In this document: positions 8,184-17,541 of the stretch, one piece after another
How positions within the stretch are numbered: position 1 is the stretch's first letter
How the letters are laid out: every line of letters begins with the position of its first letter
Source: Pseudocolwellia sp. AS88
GTDB lineage: Bacteria > Pseudomonadota > Gammaproteobacteria > Enterobacterales > Alteromonadaceae
Direction: 5' to 3'
Assembly: GCF_030551755.1 (NCBI RefSeq)
Contig: NZ_JAUPEC010000003.1
Coordinates: 124,001 to 188,000 of the forward strand
DNA length: 64,000 nucleotides
Position numbers and translations under genes: made by a program
Notes under the pieces: generated by a model
Databases searched by the model: none
What the model was told of the DNA's origin: nothing
The model's input: the letters and a program-made list of their open reading frames with translations, nothing else

Positions 8184-9062
8184 TTACTCTAATCGAAGCA
8201 TATCCACCGCCACATCTAACACTTGAGAACCACCTCCAAAGACTACTCCTTTAAGTGGAGTAACATCTGAGAAGTCTCGCCCTACCGCTAGAGTAATATG
8301 TTGCTCAGTCGGTAAAACATTGTTTGTTGGATCAAAATCAACCCAACCGTAGTTAGGCACATAAATAGCAAACCAAGCATGTGTTGCATCTGCACCTTCT
8401 AACTTCACTTCGCCTTCAGGTGGAAGTGTTTCAATATATCCACTGACATATCTTCCTGCTAGACCAATACTTCTCACACAAGCCAACGCAAAATGTGCAA
8501 AATCTTGGCAAACGCCCCTTTTTTGTGCAAAAACAATGCTTAAAGGAGTGCTAATTGTAGTAAAACCAGGATCATAGTGAAAATCATGAAAAATTCGTGC
8601 CATTAAACTTGTACAGCCTTCAATCAAGTTCATTTCCGGCGTAAAAGACTCAAGTACATAATCTTGTATACCTTTTTCTAAAGGTGTTAATTGAGAGGGT
8701 AATACAAATTCAGAAACTTTTAATAAATCTCGTGTTTTAGGTTCTGCCAATAAATCTCGTGCATCTTTCCAAGGCATGTCAAAGCTGCTTAAATTGCTAC
8801 CTTGTTTAACCAATAATTCCACCTCACTCACCATAGTGACGGTAAGTTTTTTATGCTGTTTGGCTATCTCAAAGACTGTAACTTTGTTATCAAAATAATC
8901 GGTATATTCACGTAAATAACTTGTTGATGGTGTGATTTCAATATAACTACTATGGCATATCTGTTTATGGTTAGTTTTTGGTGTTAAGCGTGCTTGGTTT
9001 TGGCACAGGCTAACAAAGTCAGCGTACTTATAAGTAGTAGAATGTTTTATTTTATATTTCAC
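8184..9062 (-). CDS. Transglutaminase-like protein (COG1305)
   Basis: 292 residues: an N-terminal beta-rich bacterial transglutaminase N domain (MKYKIKHSTTYKYADFVSLCQNQARLTP) and a C-terminal transglutaminase/papain-like core. The likely catalytic triad is Cys185 (RGVCQDFAH), His228 (ATHAWF) and Asp244 (DFDPTNN). In these loci such proteins are predicted to act as peptidases or amide-exchange enzymes on a peptide substrate. There is no signal peptide, so it is cytoplasmic. Its start overlaps the stop of the fused ATP-grasp/alpha-E gene by 4 bases (ATGA type), showing translational coupling. Confidence 0.94.
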   Translation of the reverse strand: MKYKIKHSTTYKYADFVSLCQNQARLTPKTNHKQICHSSYIEITPSTSYLREYTDYFDNKVTVFEIAKQHKKLTVTMVSEVELLVKQGSNLSSFDMPWKDARDLLAEPKTRDLLKVSEFVLPSQLTPLEKGIQDYVLESFTPEMNLIEGCTSLMARIFHDFHYDPGFTTISTPLSIVFAQKRGVCQDFAHFALACVRSIGLAGRYVSGYIETLPPEGEVKLEGADATHAWFAIYVPNYGWVDFDPTNNVLPTEQHITLAVGRDFSDVTPLKGVVFGGGSQVLDVAVDMLRLE

Positions 9063-11578
9063 GATTGGGCTTGCTCAATATTGGTCCAATTCAATTTATT
9101 AGCTGTTTGTGTATGGGAAAAGTATTGCAGTAATAATACATCACAAAAGGTATCTAAGTTACTTCGAATATGGTGATTAAATTCAACTAACTGCTGGCGT
9201 TTAGCCTCAGTACTTTTTTGTAAATAATCTCTCTCTGTTACATAACAAGTTGTTTTGGATAATAAAATAGCTTTTTCATGAGCAGCAATAACACCAGGTC
9301 GTCGTTTAGTAGGTAAATGCTGACACAATAAACTAATTTGTTCTAATTGAAATAACAACGAACGAGGGTATTCAGCATCTAATAATAACAGTTCAAGACC
9401 TGTACCTATACTTTGATGCATTCGATAGCGACGTTTATGTGTAACTAAACTTACCTGGCAAGTGAGTACTGACTCCAATAAGCCGATTTCTGCAGATTCT
9501 TCTAGCTCCTCAGTCAACAAGGCGGCGCTTAATGACGTTATTTGTAAACTACGTTCAACACGATGACCCATTTCCAACAGGAACCAGCCGTTACTGTTAG
9601 GCATACAGTCTGCAATTGACCCATTAAAAGCCATAATAGCGCCTATTATTTTATCTAGACTACTTTGCAATGTGCGTGATGACTTATTTGCGGTACTCAT
9701 TTTTAAAGCGTTAATTTGAACGCCAATATCATCCAGAATACGTCGACTATCGTAAGATAATAATTCTTGAACTTGAACAGCGGCATTAGATAAATATTTC
9801 AATGTATTGATGATACTGCCAGCACATTGTTCATCGCCTAATAATTCGAAAGCCATGTTTTTTGCTTGTTCTAAACTACAGTCTTGTAATACCAAATCTT
9901 GTTCAACATAAGGGTAAACAATATGTTGTGTGCGTATTGCTGTATATAGTCTGGTAACTATCGTTTGTCGCATCACATCTGAATAAATAGATAGCTCTGT
10001 GCATCTATCGATAAAAATACGCAAAATACGGACAGTGTTTTCACATCGCTCTAAGTAACGACCTAACCAAAAAAGATGTTCAGCTGTTCGGCTAGAAATA
10101 ACACCTTCTAATAAGGTTACATCTCTTCTTTTTCGAACAGGCGTTATAGCATGGGGTTCAACTATGCCGATTTTTCCATCTGTTTTTATCCAAGTATCTT
10201 TTATCCCACCAGAAATACTAGGGTAGTGGATATCATCAATCGAGAAACATAATGCAGACGGTAATACGTTTACTCCATGCTCGGTAGTTAAGGCATAACA
10301 TCTGAAAACTATGGGTTTAGCTACCAGTTTGTTACCTTCCCAAAAAGGTGCGCTACTGAAAATGGGTTTATCCTGAAGATAAAACTGTTCAGGATCTTTA
10401 TGAATCGCTAATTTTATTGCTTCAGCGTCTGTGCTCCCATCTAATTTAAAAGTAGGGTCTTGATAACTCATTAACTCAAGTGTGCTTAAGTCTAATGAAT
10501 CAGCATCTTTTACATCGTGGTAAGCTCGTTGCCCTAATAGAAGAGGTTCTTGCAGTAAGTTGTGCGATAATTTATCTAAGTTAAATTGCACGGCAGGTGA
10601 AGACAATATACCGCTGCCAAAAGGGTTTAATACTTTAACGTTGTCTTCTCTAACAGCTTGTAATAATCCAGGAATGCCATGTAATGAATATTCAGTCTGT
10701 TCTAATGAGTCAATACCACTATCAGGTAACCAACGAAGAATAACATTAACTTTTCCTAATCCCTGTAATGATTTTAAACATACTTCACCATCTCTAACGG
10801 TTAAATCTGCACTTTGTACTAAAGTGTAGCCGAGGTAAGTTGAGAGAAATGCATGTTCGTTATAATTAGGATCATCTATGCCTTGCGTTAGAATAACAAT
10901 ACGTGGGTCATCCATATAATGGGTATATTCATTAATGGTTTCTTGAAACGCACGTAAAAACTTTTTAATTTGTTGTACGTTACATTCAGCAAACTCTTCA
11001 GCCATTACACGGCGAGCTATAATGCGACTTTTTAATAATACGCCTAAACCTAGAGGGCATTGGCAATGATCCGCTAATACTTTAAATTCGCCAGTAGGTG
11101 TTCGATATATATCAACGGCAGTAAAAAATAACTTTAATTCGTTACTTGGCAGACTAAAGCCTTCTCTAAGGTAACTTTTATCTTTGAATAACTCTTGTGC
11201 TGGAATAGAGCCATCAACAAGTAATTTTTGTTCGCCGTAGATATCTTGCTGAATTTTGTTTAATAAGGTTGTTCTTTGTTTAATACCGGCTTCAATTGAA
11301 TTCCAATCATCTTTAGATAACATAAAAGGTAATGGATCAAATTGGCATTGCTGATTACTTTCATACTTGATATTACCGTTTTGTAATAATTGATTAATTT
11401 CAATTGCTCGGCTGTTAATATCTTCAGCAGTTAAGTTAGACAAACGATTAAATAAAGCATCCCAATGATCAGGATTTAAGCCACTGTGATTAACTAACTC
11501 ATCATGTTCATGAGAGTTGTTAAGGTATAAGGATAACCATTCAGGCAAAGTAGTATCATTAATATACAAGCTGAACAT
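9059..11578 (-). CDS. Fused circularly permuted ATP-grasp / alpha-E protein
   Basis: 839 residues. Residues ~80-470 follow the circularly permuted ATP-grasp fold (LPFMLSKDDWNSIEAGIKQR, VLADHCQCPLGLGVLLKSR, IVILTQGIDDPNYNEHAFL, ISGGIKDTW). Residues ~493-830 are an alpha-E domain (SSRTAEHLFWLGRYLERCENT). The region matching the KPANESGGYG motif of the stand-alone enzyme here reads KLVAKPIVFRCYAL, with no Gly-rich loop, so ATP-grasp activity may be lost or altered. This looks like a partner or scaffold for the intact copy. Such a fusion accompanying a separate ATP-grasp and alpha-E pair is a recurrent arrangement in this family as I recall it. A promoter-like sequence lies directly upstream. Confidence 0.92.
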   Translation of the reverse strand: MFSLYINDTTLPEWLSLYLNNSHEHDELVNHSGLNPDHWDALFNRLSNLTAEDINSRAIEINQLLQNGNIKYESNQQCQFDPLPFMLSKDDWNSIEAGIKQRTTLLNKIQQDIYGEQKLLVDGSIPAQELFKDKSYLREGFSLPSNELKLFFTAVDIYRTPTGEFKVLADHCQCPLGLGVLLKSRIIARRVMAEEFAECNVQQIKKFLRAFQETINEYTHYMDDPRIVILTQGIDDPNYNEHAFLSTYLGYTLVQSADLTVRDGEVCLKSLQGLGKVNVILRWLPDSGIDSLEQTEYSLHGIPGLLQAVREDNVKVLNPFGSGILSSPAVQFNLDKLSHNLLQEPLLLGQRAYHDVKDADSLDLSTLELMSYQDPTFKLDGSTDAEAIKLAIHKDPEQFYLQDKPIFSSAPFWEGNKLVAKPIVFRCYALTTEHGVNVLPSALCFSIDDIHYPSISGGIKDTWIKTDGKIGIVEPHAITPVRKRRDVTLLEGVISSRTAEHLFWLGRYLERCENTVRILRIFIDRCTELSIYSDVMRQTIVTRLYTAIRTQHIVYPYVEQDLVLQDCSLEQAKNMAFELLGDEQCAGSIINTLKYLSNAAVQVQELLSYDSRRILDDIGVQINALKMSTANKSSRTLQSSLDKIIGAIMAFNGSIADCMPNSNGWFLLEMGHRVERSLQITSLSAALLTEELEESAEIGLLESVLTCQVSLVTHKRRYRMHQSIGTGLELLLLDAEYPRSLLFQLEQISLLCQHLPTKRRPGVIAAHEKAILLSKTTCYVTERDYLQKSTEAKRQQLVEFNHHIRSNLDTFCDVLLLQYFSHTQTANKLNWTNIEQAQS

Positions 11579-11604
11579 ACTCCATTTTTGAGTAAATAAT
11601 TGTC

Positions 11605-11610
11605 ATTATA
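11605..11610 (-). promoter_or_regulatory. Possible internal promoter -10 box before the fused ATP-grasp/alpha-E gene
   Basis: On the minus strand this reads a perfect TATAAT, 27 bases before the ATG at 11578, with GGAG acting as the ribosome-binding site. A TTATTG about 18 bases upstream is a weak -35 candidate. It would let the last four genes of the locus be expressed separately from the DUF2126 gene. Confidence 0.4.
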
Positions 11611-11635
11611 GGGTATAGATGGGGGGAACAATAAG

Positions 11636-11671
11636 ATCATTCCACTTTAAATAATTATAAAGTGGAATGAT
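11636..11671 (-). terminator. Long hairpin inside the amidoligase locus
   Basis: Perfect 14-base arms (ATCATTCCACTTTA at 11636-11649 and its complement at 11658-11671) around an 8-base loop. It sits 15 bases after the stop of the transglutaminase/DUF2126 gene and before the promoter-like box of the next gene. No T-run follows on the minus strand, so it may attenuate or mark an RNA processing point rather than fully terminate. Confidence 0.55.
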
Positions 11672-11685
11672 ATGGTCATTACTGC

Positions 11686-14600
11686 TTATTTAAAGGCTGG
11701 CTGTCGACGTAAATCTAAAGTATTAGGATAATCTTGGTTGATATTTTCTTCTTCAGGAACAACAAACTCACTAACACCTGCATTTTTGAAGCTATGTACA
11801 ACTGCTGATGGTGTCCAGCTTGGTTCGTCTGAGCTTAATAATGAAGGTGTATGACCATGTTCCCAGAAGCGAGCAACTCTTCTTCCCTCTGCTTCAAAAG
11901 CATTAACAGGTAAAGTTTCAGGATTTCGGCCTCCAGCATGGCTTACATGATAAACAAAACCACCTAAAGATCTGCCTTCCCATGTATCAATTAAATCAAA
12001 AGTAAGAGGAGCATGAACGCCAATGGTTGGATGTAATGCTGTTGGTGGCTGCCATGCACGATAACGAATACCTGCAACCATCTCATCTTTGGCTTTACCT
12101 TTAACTGGTTTAAGTGGAACGCGACGGCCATTACAAGTAACAACATATCGATCACTCATTGTACCCTGTACTTTGATTTGTACTCGCTCTAACGATGAAT
12201 CAACATAACGAGCTGTACCTGAACCAGTAGCCTCTTCACCTAGTACATGCCAAGGTTCAATAGCTGTTCTAAGCTCCAAGGTCACATTATCAAGTTCACG
12301 CGTACCACATACCGGGAATCTAAATTCAAAGAAAGGATTTAACCAATTTAATTGAAAACCAAAACCTGATTGTTGTAAATCACGACACACTTCAGCTAAA
12401 TCATTTTCAACGTATTGTGGTAATAAGAATTTATCATGTAATTCTGTTCCCCAACGCACTAAAGGTTTGTGATAAGGCTTTTTCCAGAACCAAGCGAGTA
12501 AAGTACGCAGTAATAACATTTGTACTAAGCTCATTTGTTCATGTGGAGGCATTTCAAAGCCCCTAAATTCAACTATACCTAAACGACCAGTGGCTGAATC
12601 TGGAGAATATAACTTATCAATACAGAATTCAGCTCGATGCGTATTACCCGTTAAGTCAACTAATAAATTACGAAGTAATCGATCAACTAACCAAGGTTCT
12701 GGTACTTCGCCTTGAGGCATATGTGAGAAAGCAATTTCTAACTCATACAATATTTCATCACGGGCTTCATCAACACGTGGTGCTTGGCTTGTTGGGCCAA
12801 TAAATAAACCAGAAAATAGATAAGATAATCCAGGATGATGCTGCCAATACGTAATAAAACTTCTTAAAATATCTGGTCGACGTAAAAATGGACTTTGTTC
12901 AGGTGTTTCGCCACCTAAAGTCACATGGTTACCGCCACCTGTACCTGTATGACGACCATCAGCCATAAACTTGTCAGTACCTAAACGCGCTTGTTTAGCT
13001 AAACCATATAAGGTTGTTGTTCTATCAACTAGCTGGTCCCAAGATATAGAAGGATGAATATTTACTTCAATAACACCTGGATCTGGTGTTACTGCATATT
13101 TTTCAACTCGACTATCTTTAGGTGGAGTGTAACCTTCAATAACAACAGGTATTGATAATTCTTTAGCTACGCTTTCAACAGCAGTTAAAATCGCTAAATA
13201 ATGCTCAAAGTGACTGGTTGGCGGCATGAATACATATAAACGGCCTTCTCTTACTTCAAGCACAAGAGCAGTTTTAATCATCTCTGTGCCAATAAACCCT
13301 TTTTTAGTTTTCTTTATTTTGGCAAAACTATCAGGGATATCAAAAGGGTCGCGATCAATAATATTATCAGACCATTGTAAGCTATCTAAAGGTAAGCGAT
13401 AGCCTAATGGTGACTCTCCTGGTAGTAAGAAACAGTAACCACGTTTAAATTCCCATTTACAAGATTGCCAGCAATGTTTGCTATCATTCCAGTGTAAAGG
13501 CAGAACATAACCTATAGGTTTTTCTATGCCTTGTTCCATTTTTGCTAATAAACCTTTACGGCTCATTGCATCTAATAACTCAGGTTGTTTTGGGCCAACT
13601 TCGGTTGGTAAAGAGGCTTCTTGCCATAGATGATAGAGAATGTCTTCATAAGCTGTTGTTAGGGCTTCTTTTCCTAACCCTAATGCAGCCGTTAGTTTCT
13701 CAGCAAAATCCTTGGTATTGGTATGATCTAATTTATAGTCTTTATTTGGATCAGCTAACAAGGCAGAGTCTTTCCAGAGCGCCACGCCATCTTTACGCCA
13801 GTAACAACCATATTGCCAACGAGGTAAAGATTCACCTGGATACCACTTACCTTGCCCGTAATGAGTAAATCCGCCTTTAGTGTAGACTTTGTTCATTTCT
13901 AAAAATAAATTATGAGCTAAGACTCTTTTTTCTGCACCATCAGCATCCGTATTCCACTGCGGGTGTTCCATATCATCTATAGAGATGAATGTTGGCTCTC
14001 CGCCCATGGTTAAATGAATACCCTCTTCGGTATAAACTTTATCAACCTGTTGGCCTAAACGATTTATCGCAGTCCATTGTGTTTCTGAATAAGGTTTAGT
14101 TACGCGAGGATCTTCATGAACACGTGTTACTTTGTTATAAAAACTGAATTCAGATTCACAGTCATCTATTCCACCGGTAACCGGTGCAGCAGAGCTTGGT
14201 TCTGGAGTACAAGCTAATGGAATATGTCCTTCACCAGCAAATAGCCCAGAGGTAGGGTCAAGTCCAATCCAGCCTGCGCCAGGGATATAAACTTCAGTCC
14301 AAGCATGTAGATCGGTGAAATCTTCTTCAGGTCCACTTGGTCCATCTAACGACTTTTGATCTGAGGTTAATTGCACTAAATAACCAGAAACAAATCGTGA
14401 AGCTAAGCCTAAATGGCGGAACAATTGAACTAATAACCAAGCAGAGTCACGACAAGAGCCTGTTTTTTTGTTTAGTGTTTCATTAGGTGTTTGTACGCCA
14501 GGTTCTAAACGAATACCGTAACCGACTAATTCATATATCACCTTATTAACAGCAACTAAAAAATCAACGCTGCGTATAGGTTTTTCAGGTTTTAACGATT

Positions 14601-14994
14601 CTATTAATTCTAAAAGTTTAGGGCTAGCTTTACGTTTTTTTAAATAGGGAGTGAGTTCAGATTTTGATATTTTGTCATAAACAAATGGAAACTCTTCAGC
14701 ATATTCTTCCAAAAAGAAATCAAAGGGATTAATAACAGTCATTTCAGCAACTAAATCAACAGTAAAGCTAAACTCTGTTGTTGACTCGTTAAATACAACT
14801 CTTGCCTGGTAATTACCAAATGGATCTTGTTGCCAATTAATATAATGATCTTCAGGTGTGATTTTTAAAGAATAACTTTTAATTTTGGTACGGCTATGAG
14901 GTGCAGGACGTAAACGAAATATATGCGGCCCCATATTTACAGAACGGTCATATTTATATTCGGTATGGTGCGAAATACCTACAGTAATTGTCAT
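11686..14994 (-). CDS. Transglutaminase-like plus DUF2126 putative amidoligase
   Basis: 1,102 residues. The N-terminus is a bacterial transglutaminase N domain (HTEYKYDRSVNMGPHIFRLRP). A transglutaminase core follows with the triad Cys181 (TGSCRDSAW), His230 (DLHAWTE) and Asp246 (GLDPTSG). From about residue 320 it is DUF2126: GIHLTMGGEPTFISIDDMEH, the Gly-rich HTGTGGGNHVTLGG, and EFRGFEMPPHEQMSLVQ near residue 800. DUF2126 is classed as a putative amidoligase. Together with the linked ATP-grasp proteins it suggests formation and trimming of peptide-like amide bonds; the substrate is unknown. It has no signal peptide. AGGGGA precedes the start. It heads the leftward locus and is separated from the next gene by 107 bases containing a hairpin. 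Confidence 0.94.
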   Translation of the reverse strand: MTITVGISHHTEYKYDRSVNMGPHIFRLRPAPHSRTKIKSYSLKITPEDHYINWQQDPFGNYQARVVFNESTTEFSFTVDLVAEMTVINPFDFFLEEYAEEFPFVYDKISKSELTPYLKKRKASPKLLELIESLKPEKPIRSVDFLVAVNKVIYELVGYGIRLEPGVQTPNETLNKKTGSCRDSAWLLVQLFRHLGLASRFVSGYLVQLTSDQKSLDGPSGPEEDFTDLHAWTEVYIPGAGWIGLDPTSGLFAGEGHIPLACTPEPSSAAPVTGGIDDCESEFSFYNKVTRVHEDPRVTKPYSETQWTAINRLGQQVDKVYTEEGIHLTMGGEPTFISIDDMEHPQWNTDADGAEKRVLAHNLFLEMNKVYTKGGFTHYGQGKWYPGESLPRWQYGCYWRKDGVALWKDSALLADPNKDYKLDHTNTKDFAEKLTAALGLGKEALTTAYEDILYHLWQEASLPTEVGPKQPELLDAMSRKGLLAKMEQGIEKPIGYVLPLHWNDSKHCWQSCKWEFKRGYCFLLPGESPLGYRLPLDSLQWSDNIIDRDPFDIPDSFAKIKKTKKGFIGTEMIKTALVLEVREGRLYVFMPPTSHFEHYLAILTAVESVAKELSIPVVIEGYTPPKDSRVEKYAVTPDPGVIEVNIHPSISWDQLVDRTTTLYGLAKQARLGTDKFMADGRHTGTGGGNHVTLGGETPEQSPFLRRPDILRSFITYWQHHPGLSYLFSGLFIGPTSQAPRVDEARDEILYELEIAFSHMPQGEVPEPWLVDRLLRNLLVDLTGNTHRAEFCIDKLYSPDSATGRLGIVEFRGFEMPPHEQMSLVQMLLLRTLLAWFWKKPYHKPLVRWGTELHDKFLLPQYVENDLAEVCRDLQQSGFGFQLNWLNPFFEFRFPVCGTRELDNVTLELRTAIEPWHVLGEEATGSGTARYVDSSLERVQIKVQGTMSDRYVVTCNGRRVPLKPVKGKAKDEMVAGIRYRAWQPPTALHPTIGVHAPLTFDLIDTWEGRSLGGFVYHVSHAGGRNPETLPVNAFEAEGRRVARFWEHGHTPSLLSSDEPSWTPSAVVHSFKNAGVSEFVVPEEENINQDYPNTLDLRRQPAFK

Positions 14995-15328
14995 CGACTA
15001 ATTCCCCTTTGATGGTATGCCTACATGAATAACATGGAAATGCTATTGAGTGTAAATTTTTGCAAGATTTATTCCAGTTATATAAACGTAATAAAACAAA
15101 CACTTTAATCACAATATATCTGTAAATAATCGATTTAAGAGTACTCTATTATTAACAGGCAGCAATAAAATAATAAATAATAGCCTCAATGGTGCAGAAA
15201 TATGCACTAAGATAGCACTTTTTCTAAATTTTATAATTTAATTATCGACTTATAAAAAATAAATAAACCTGTATAGATATTTAAAAAATAGTTAACAATA
15301 AAGCAGCGATTAAGCTCAACAACAATGC
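14995..15328. other. Intergenic region, left part, no gene seen
   Basis: AT-rich divergent region between the DUF2126 gene and the SHOCT gene. No open frame with a ribosome-binding site, tRNA or strong repeat is seen on either strand. It must hold the leftward promoter of the amidoligase locus, but I cannot single out convincing boxes. Confidence 0.5.
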
Positions 15329-15428
15329 TATAATATGAGCATACTTCGAATACTTTCTGCTCATGGAAGTGATTCATTATTACACACAAATAAAAGCGCC
15401 TCTGCTTTCATTCACTTAAGCGCTTTTT
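15329..15428 (+). ncRNA. Promoter-to-terminator unit: candidate small RNA or attenuated leader
   Basis: A perfect TATAAT at 15329-15334 (weak -35) is followed about 60 bases later by AAAAGCGC (15392-15399). This pairs with GCGCTTTTT (15420-15428), a terminator with a 20-base loop ending in a T-run, all upstream of the ATG at 15466. An alternative pairing, AAGTGA (15366-15371) with TCACTT (15412-15417), would break into the terminator loop. Either a ~90-base RNA is made, or transcription into the SHOCT gene is attenuated. Confidence 0.45.
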
Positions 15429-15465
15429 AATAGCTTAATCAATCTACCTAATAGGATATTTCCTC

Positions 15466-16233
15466 ATGCAAAAGCTAACAAATGTTGGTGAAAACTTAGT
15501 CAATGATATTGCGTCACGTTATGGTTTAAGCCGTGATGCAGTAGTTCATATGTTAGTTTCAGTTAATAATGGTGGCTGTTCGATGGCACAATTTAACTGT
15601 CCTGAATTAGGTGGCTCGGGTCAATGGATGCGAGGTGGAATGACCATGGTAGGTGATATGTTTAATAATGGGTTAAAAACAACGGTCGACAACCTTTGTA
15701 ATGAACTTGCTAATATATTATCGAATAACCAAGTGTTTCCTGTTGTTGCCGCTGGTACACCGGGTAGCAGCCAATGGTGGCCTATGGATTTAGGTAGCCC
15801 TTCTAGTAGCGGCTCACAAAACAATACCCGTTATGCCGTGTTCCCTAATAGACTGGCTGTTGAGTTAAATGGACAAGTTTCTATTTATGACACACTAGAC
15901 CATAACATTGGTGGTGTAAGTCAACAACAAGGAGGCAACGACTCGCTTACATTTAACAGTCAATGGGGAACCATTAGTGTTAATAATTTACCTTTAGTTT
16001 CTGGAACGTCACCAGCCCCAGCCCCGCAAACTAATTTTGCTCAACCAGTTCAAGAACCGCAACCAACACAAGCGCCTGTTCAGAATTTTGAGCAAACAAA
16101 TGAAGTAACTAATTCACAATATAATACGACTAATCAAATGATAGGAATTATTAAGAAATTGGCAGAATTACGTGATGTAGGCGTGTTAACTGAGAGCGAA
16201 TTCAATGCCAAAAAAGCAGAACTATTAAAGTAA
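15466..16233 (+). CDS. SHOCT-domain protein of unknown function
   Basis: 255 residues, cytoplasmic, no signal peptide. The N-terminal ~85 residues look helical and Asn/Gly-rich (ENLVNDIASRYGLSRDAVVHML, then GGSGQWMRGGMTMVGDMFN). The middle is beta-like. Residues ~180-220 are a Pro/Gln-rich linker. The last ~32 residues are a SHOCT motif (IIKKLAELRDVGVLTESEFNAKKAELL), a short C-terminal helical hairpin thought to mediate oligomerisation or membrane association. It is divergent from the amidoligase locus and 97 bases before the zinc-ribbon peptidase on the same strand, so the two may belong to that system. Confidence 0.8.
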   Translation: MQKLTNVGENLVNDIASRYGLSRDAVVHMLVSVNNGGCSMAQFNCPELGGSGQWMRGGMTMVGDMFNNGLKTTVDNLCNELANILSNNQVFPVVAAGTPGSSQWWPMDLGSPSSSGSQNNTRYAVFPNRLAVELNGQVSIYDTLDHNIGGVSQQQGGNDSLTFNSQWGTISVNNLPLVSGTSPAPAPQTNFAQPVQEPQPTQAPVQNFEQTNEVTNSQYNTTNQMIGIIKKLAELRDVGVLTESEFNAKKAELLK

Positions 16234-16330
16234 GACTAAACCCTGCAATTAGCCCTTTATTATCTAAATACAGGGCAATCCACCCATATTTAAAGTAAGT
16301 GTCCCTTATCAATCTGGTATTAAATTAACT

Positions 16331-17536
16331 ATGAAAACATTTCAATGTACTTGTACAGATAAACCCATTTTGTTTTTTGAAAGTAATCAATGTCTCAATT
16401 GTGCTAGAACAGTAGGCATAGATGATAGTTTTGATCGAGTAGAACCTTATGAACAGGACGCTAAAACAGGTTTGTTTTTTAAAGCACAGCAACCGCAAGT
16501 GCAGTACAGAAAGTGTGATAACAACGAACACTATAATGCTTGTAATGGCATGGTTAATTTAACAACTTTTGTACCTGATCCCGATAATGAAGAAGTATTG
16601 TGTTTTGGTTGTCGCTTTAACGAAACCGTACCTGATCTAAGTATTGTTGAACATATTCCTTTGTGGAAAAAGATGGAGGCCGCTAAACGCCGTGCTTTAT
16701 ATACATTAAAAGCATTACCCATCCCGCTGCAAAATAATACTGAAAATACTGAGGCAGGCTTAAGTTTTGATTTTATAACCGACCGAGATGTTAACGACCA
16801 TTTTGCTAGTCCATTAACTGGTTATGAAGCTGTTTTAACTGGGCATAATTGTGGGCATATCACTATTAATTTAGCTGAGGCAGACGATGTTTCTCGTTCA
16901 CAAACAAAACATGCAATGGGCGAACGCTACCGTACGTTACTTGGGCATTTTCGTCATGAATTAGGGCATTATTATTTTGATCTAATCATTATGCCAACAC
17001 CAGAAAAACAAGCCTTATGTAAACAATATTTTGGCGATGACCAACTAGATTACCAAGAAGCCTTAGATAAGCATTACAAAAATGGTGCACCTGAAAATTG
17101 GCGAGACACTTTTATTAGTGAATACGCGACTATGCATCCTTATGAAGACTGGGCAGAAACGTGGGCGCATTATATGCACATCATTGATACCCTAGAAACT
17201 GCACAAAATTTCTCAATTACAGGTTCAACGTCAGTTATTGAAGAAGATGCAGAAGAAGATATTGAAGAGTTTGGTGAACTGAACTTACCTCAAGATACTT
17301 CTTATTTTTTAAGACAGACAGACTTTAATAATATTTTAGATACTTGGATGGATTTTTCGGTGATGCTTAATGCATTAAATAGAAGTATGGGCTTAGCAGA
17401 TGCTTATCCGTTTGTATTAACTCAAGCCGTGCGTACTAAGCTTACTTTCGTGCATTATGCCATACACAATAAACTTCACTTATTACCCAAGATCGCACCA
17501 ACAGAAAAAAAGAAAGAAAAAATTAGTAAAAAATAA
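16331..17536 (+). CDS. Zinc-ribbon metallopeptidase (putative zinc-binding peptidase, DUF2248/COG4307 type)
   Basis: 401 residues. The N-terminus has zinc-ribbon-like cysteine pairs (Cys6/Cys8 with Cys21/Cys24, then Cys62, Cys71, Cys91 and Cys94). The C-terminal peptidase domain has HFRHELGHYYFD with the HExxH zincin motif at His209-Glu210-His213, followed by the conserved EDWAETWAHYMHI region. No signal peptide is present, so it acts in the cytoplasm. Members of this family occur near alpha-E/ATP-grasp genes in my recollection, and here it lies just across the divergent promoter from them. It may process the product of that locus, but that is inference. The Glu/Asp-rich stretch near residues 300-312 is a local insertion. 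Confidence 0.88.
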   Translation: MKTFQCTCTDKPILFFESNQCLNCARTVGIDDSFDRVEPYEQDAKTGLFFKAQQPQVQYRKCDNNEHYNACNGMVNLTTFVPDPDNEEVLCFGCRFNETVPDLSIVEHIPLWKKMEAAKRRALYTLKALPIPLQNNTENTEAGLSFDFITDRDVNDHFASPLTGYEAVLTGHNCGHITINLAEADDVSRSQTKHAMGERYRTLLGHFRHELGHYYFDLIIMPTPEKQALCKQYFGDDQLDYQEALDKHYKNGAPENWRDTFISEYATMHPYEDWAETWAHYMHIIDTLETAQNFSITGSTSVIEEDAEEDIEEFGELNLPQDTSYFLRQTDFNNILDTWMDFSVMLNALNRSMGLADAYPFVLTQAVRTKLTFVHYAIHNKLHLLPKIAPTEKKKEKISKK

Positions 17537-17541
17537 ACAAC

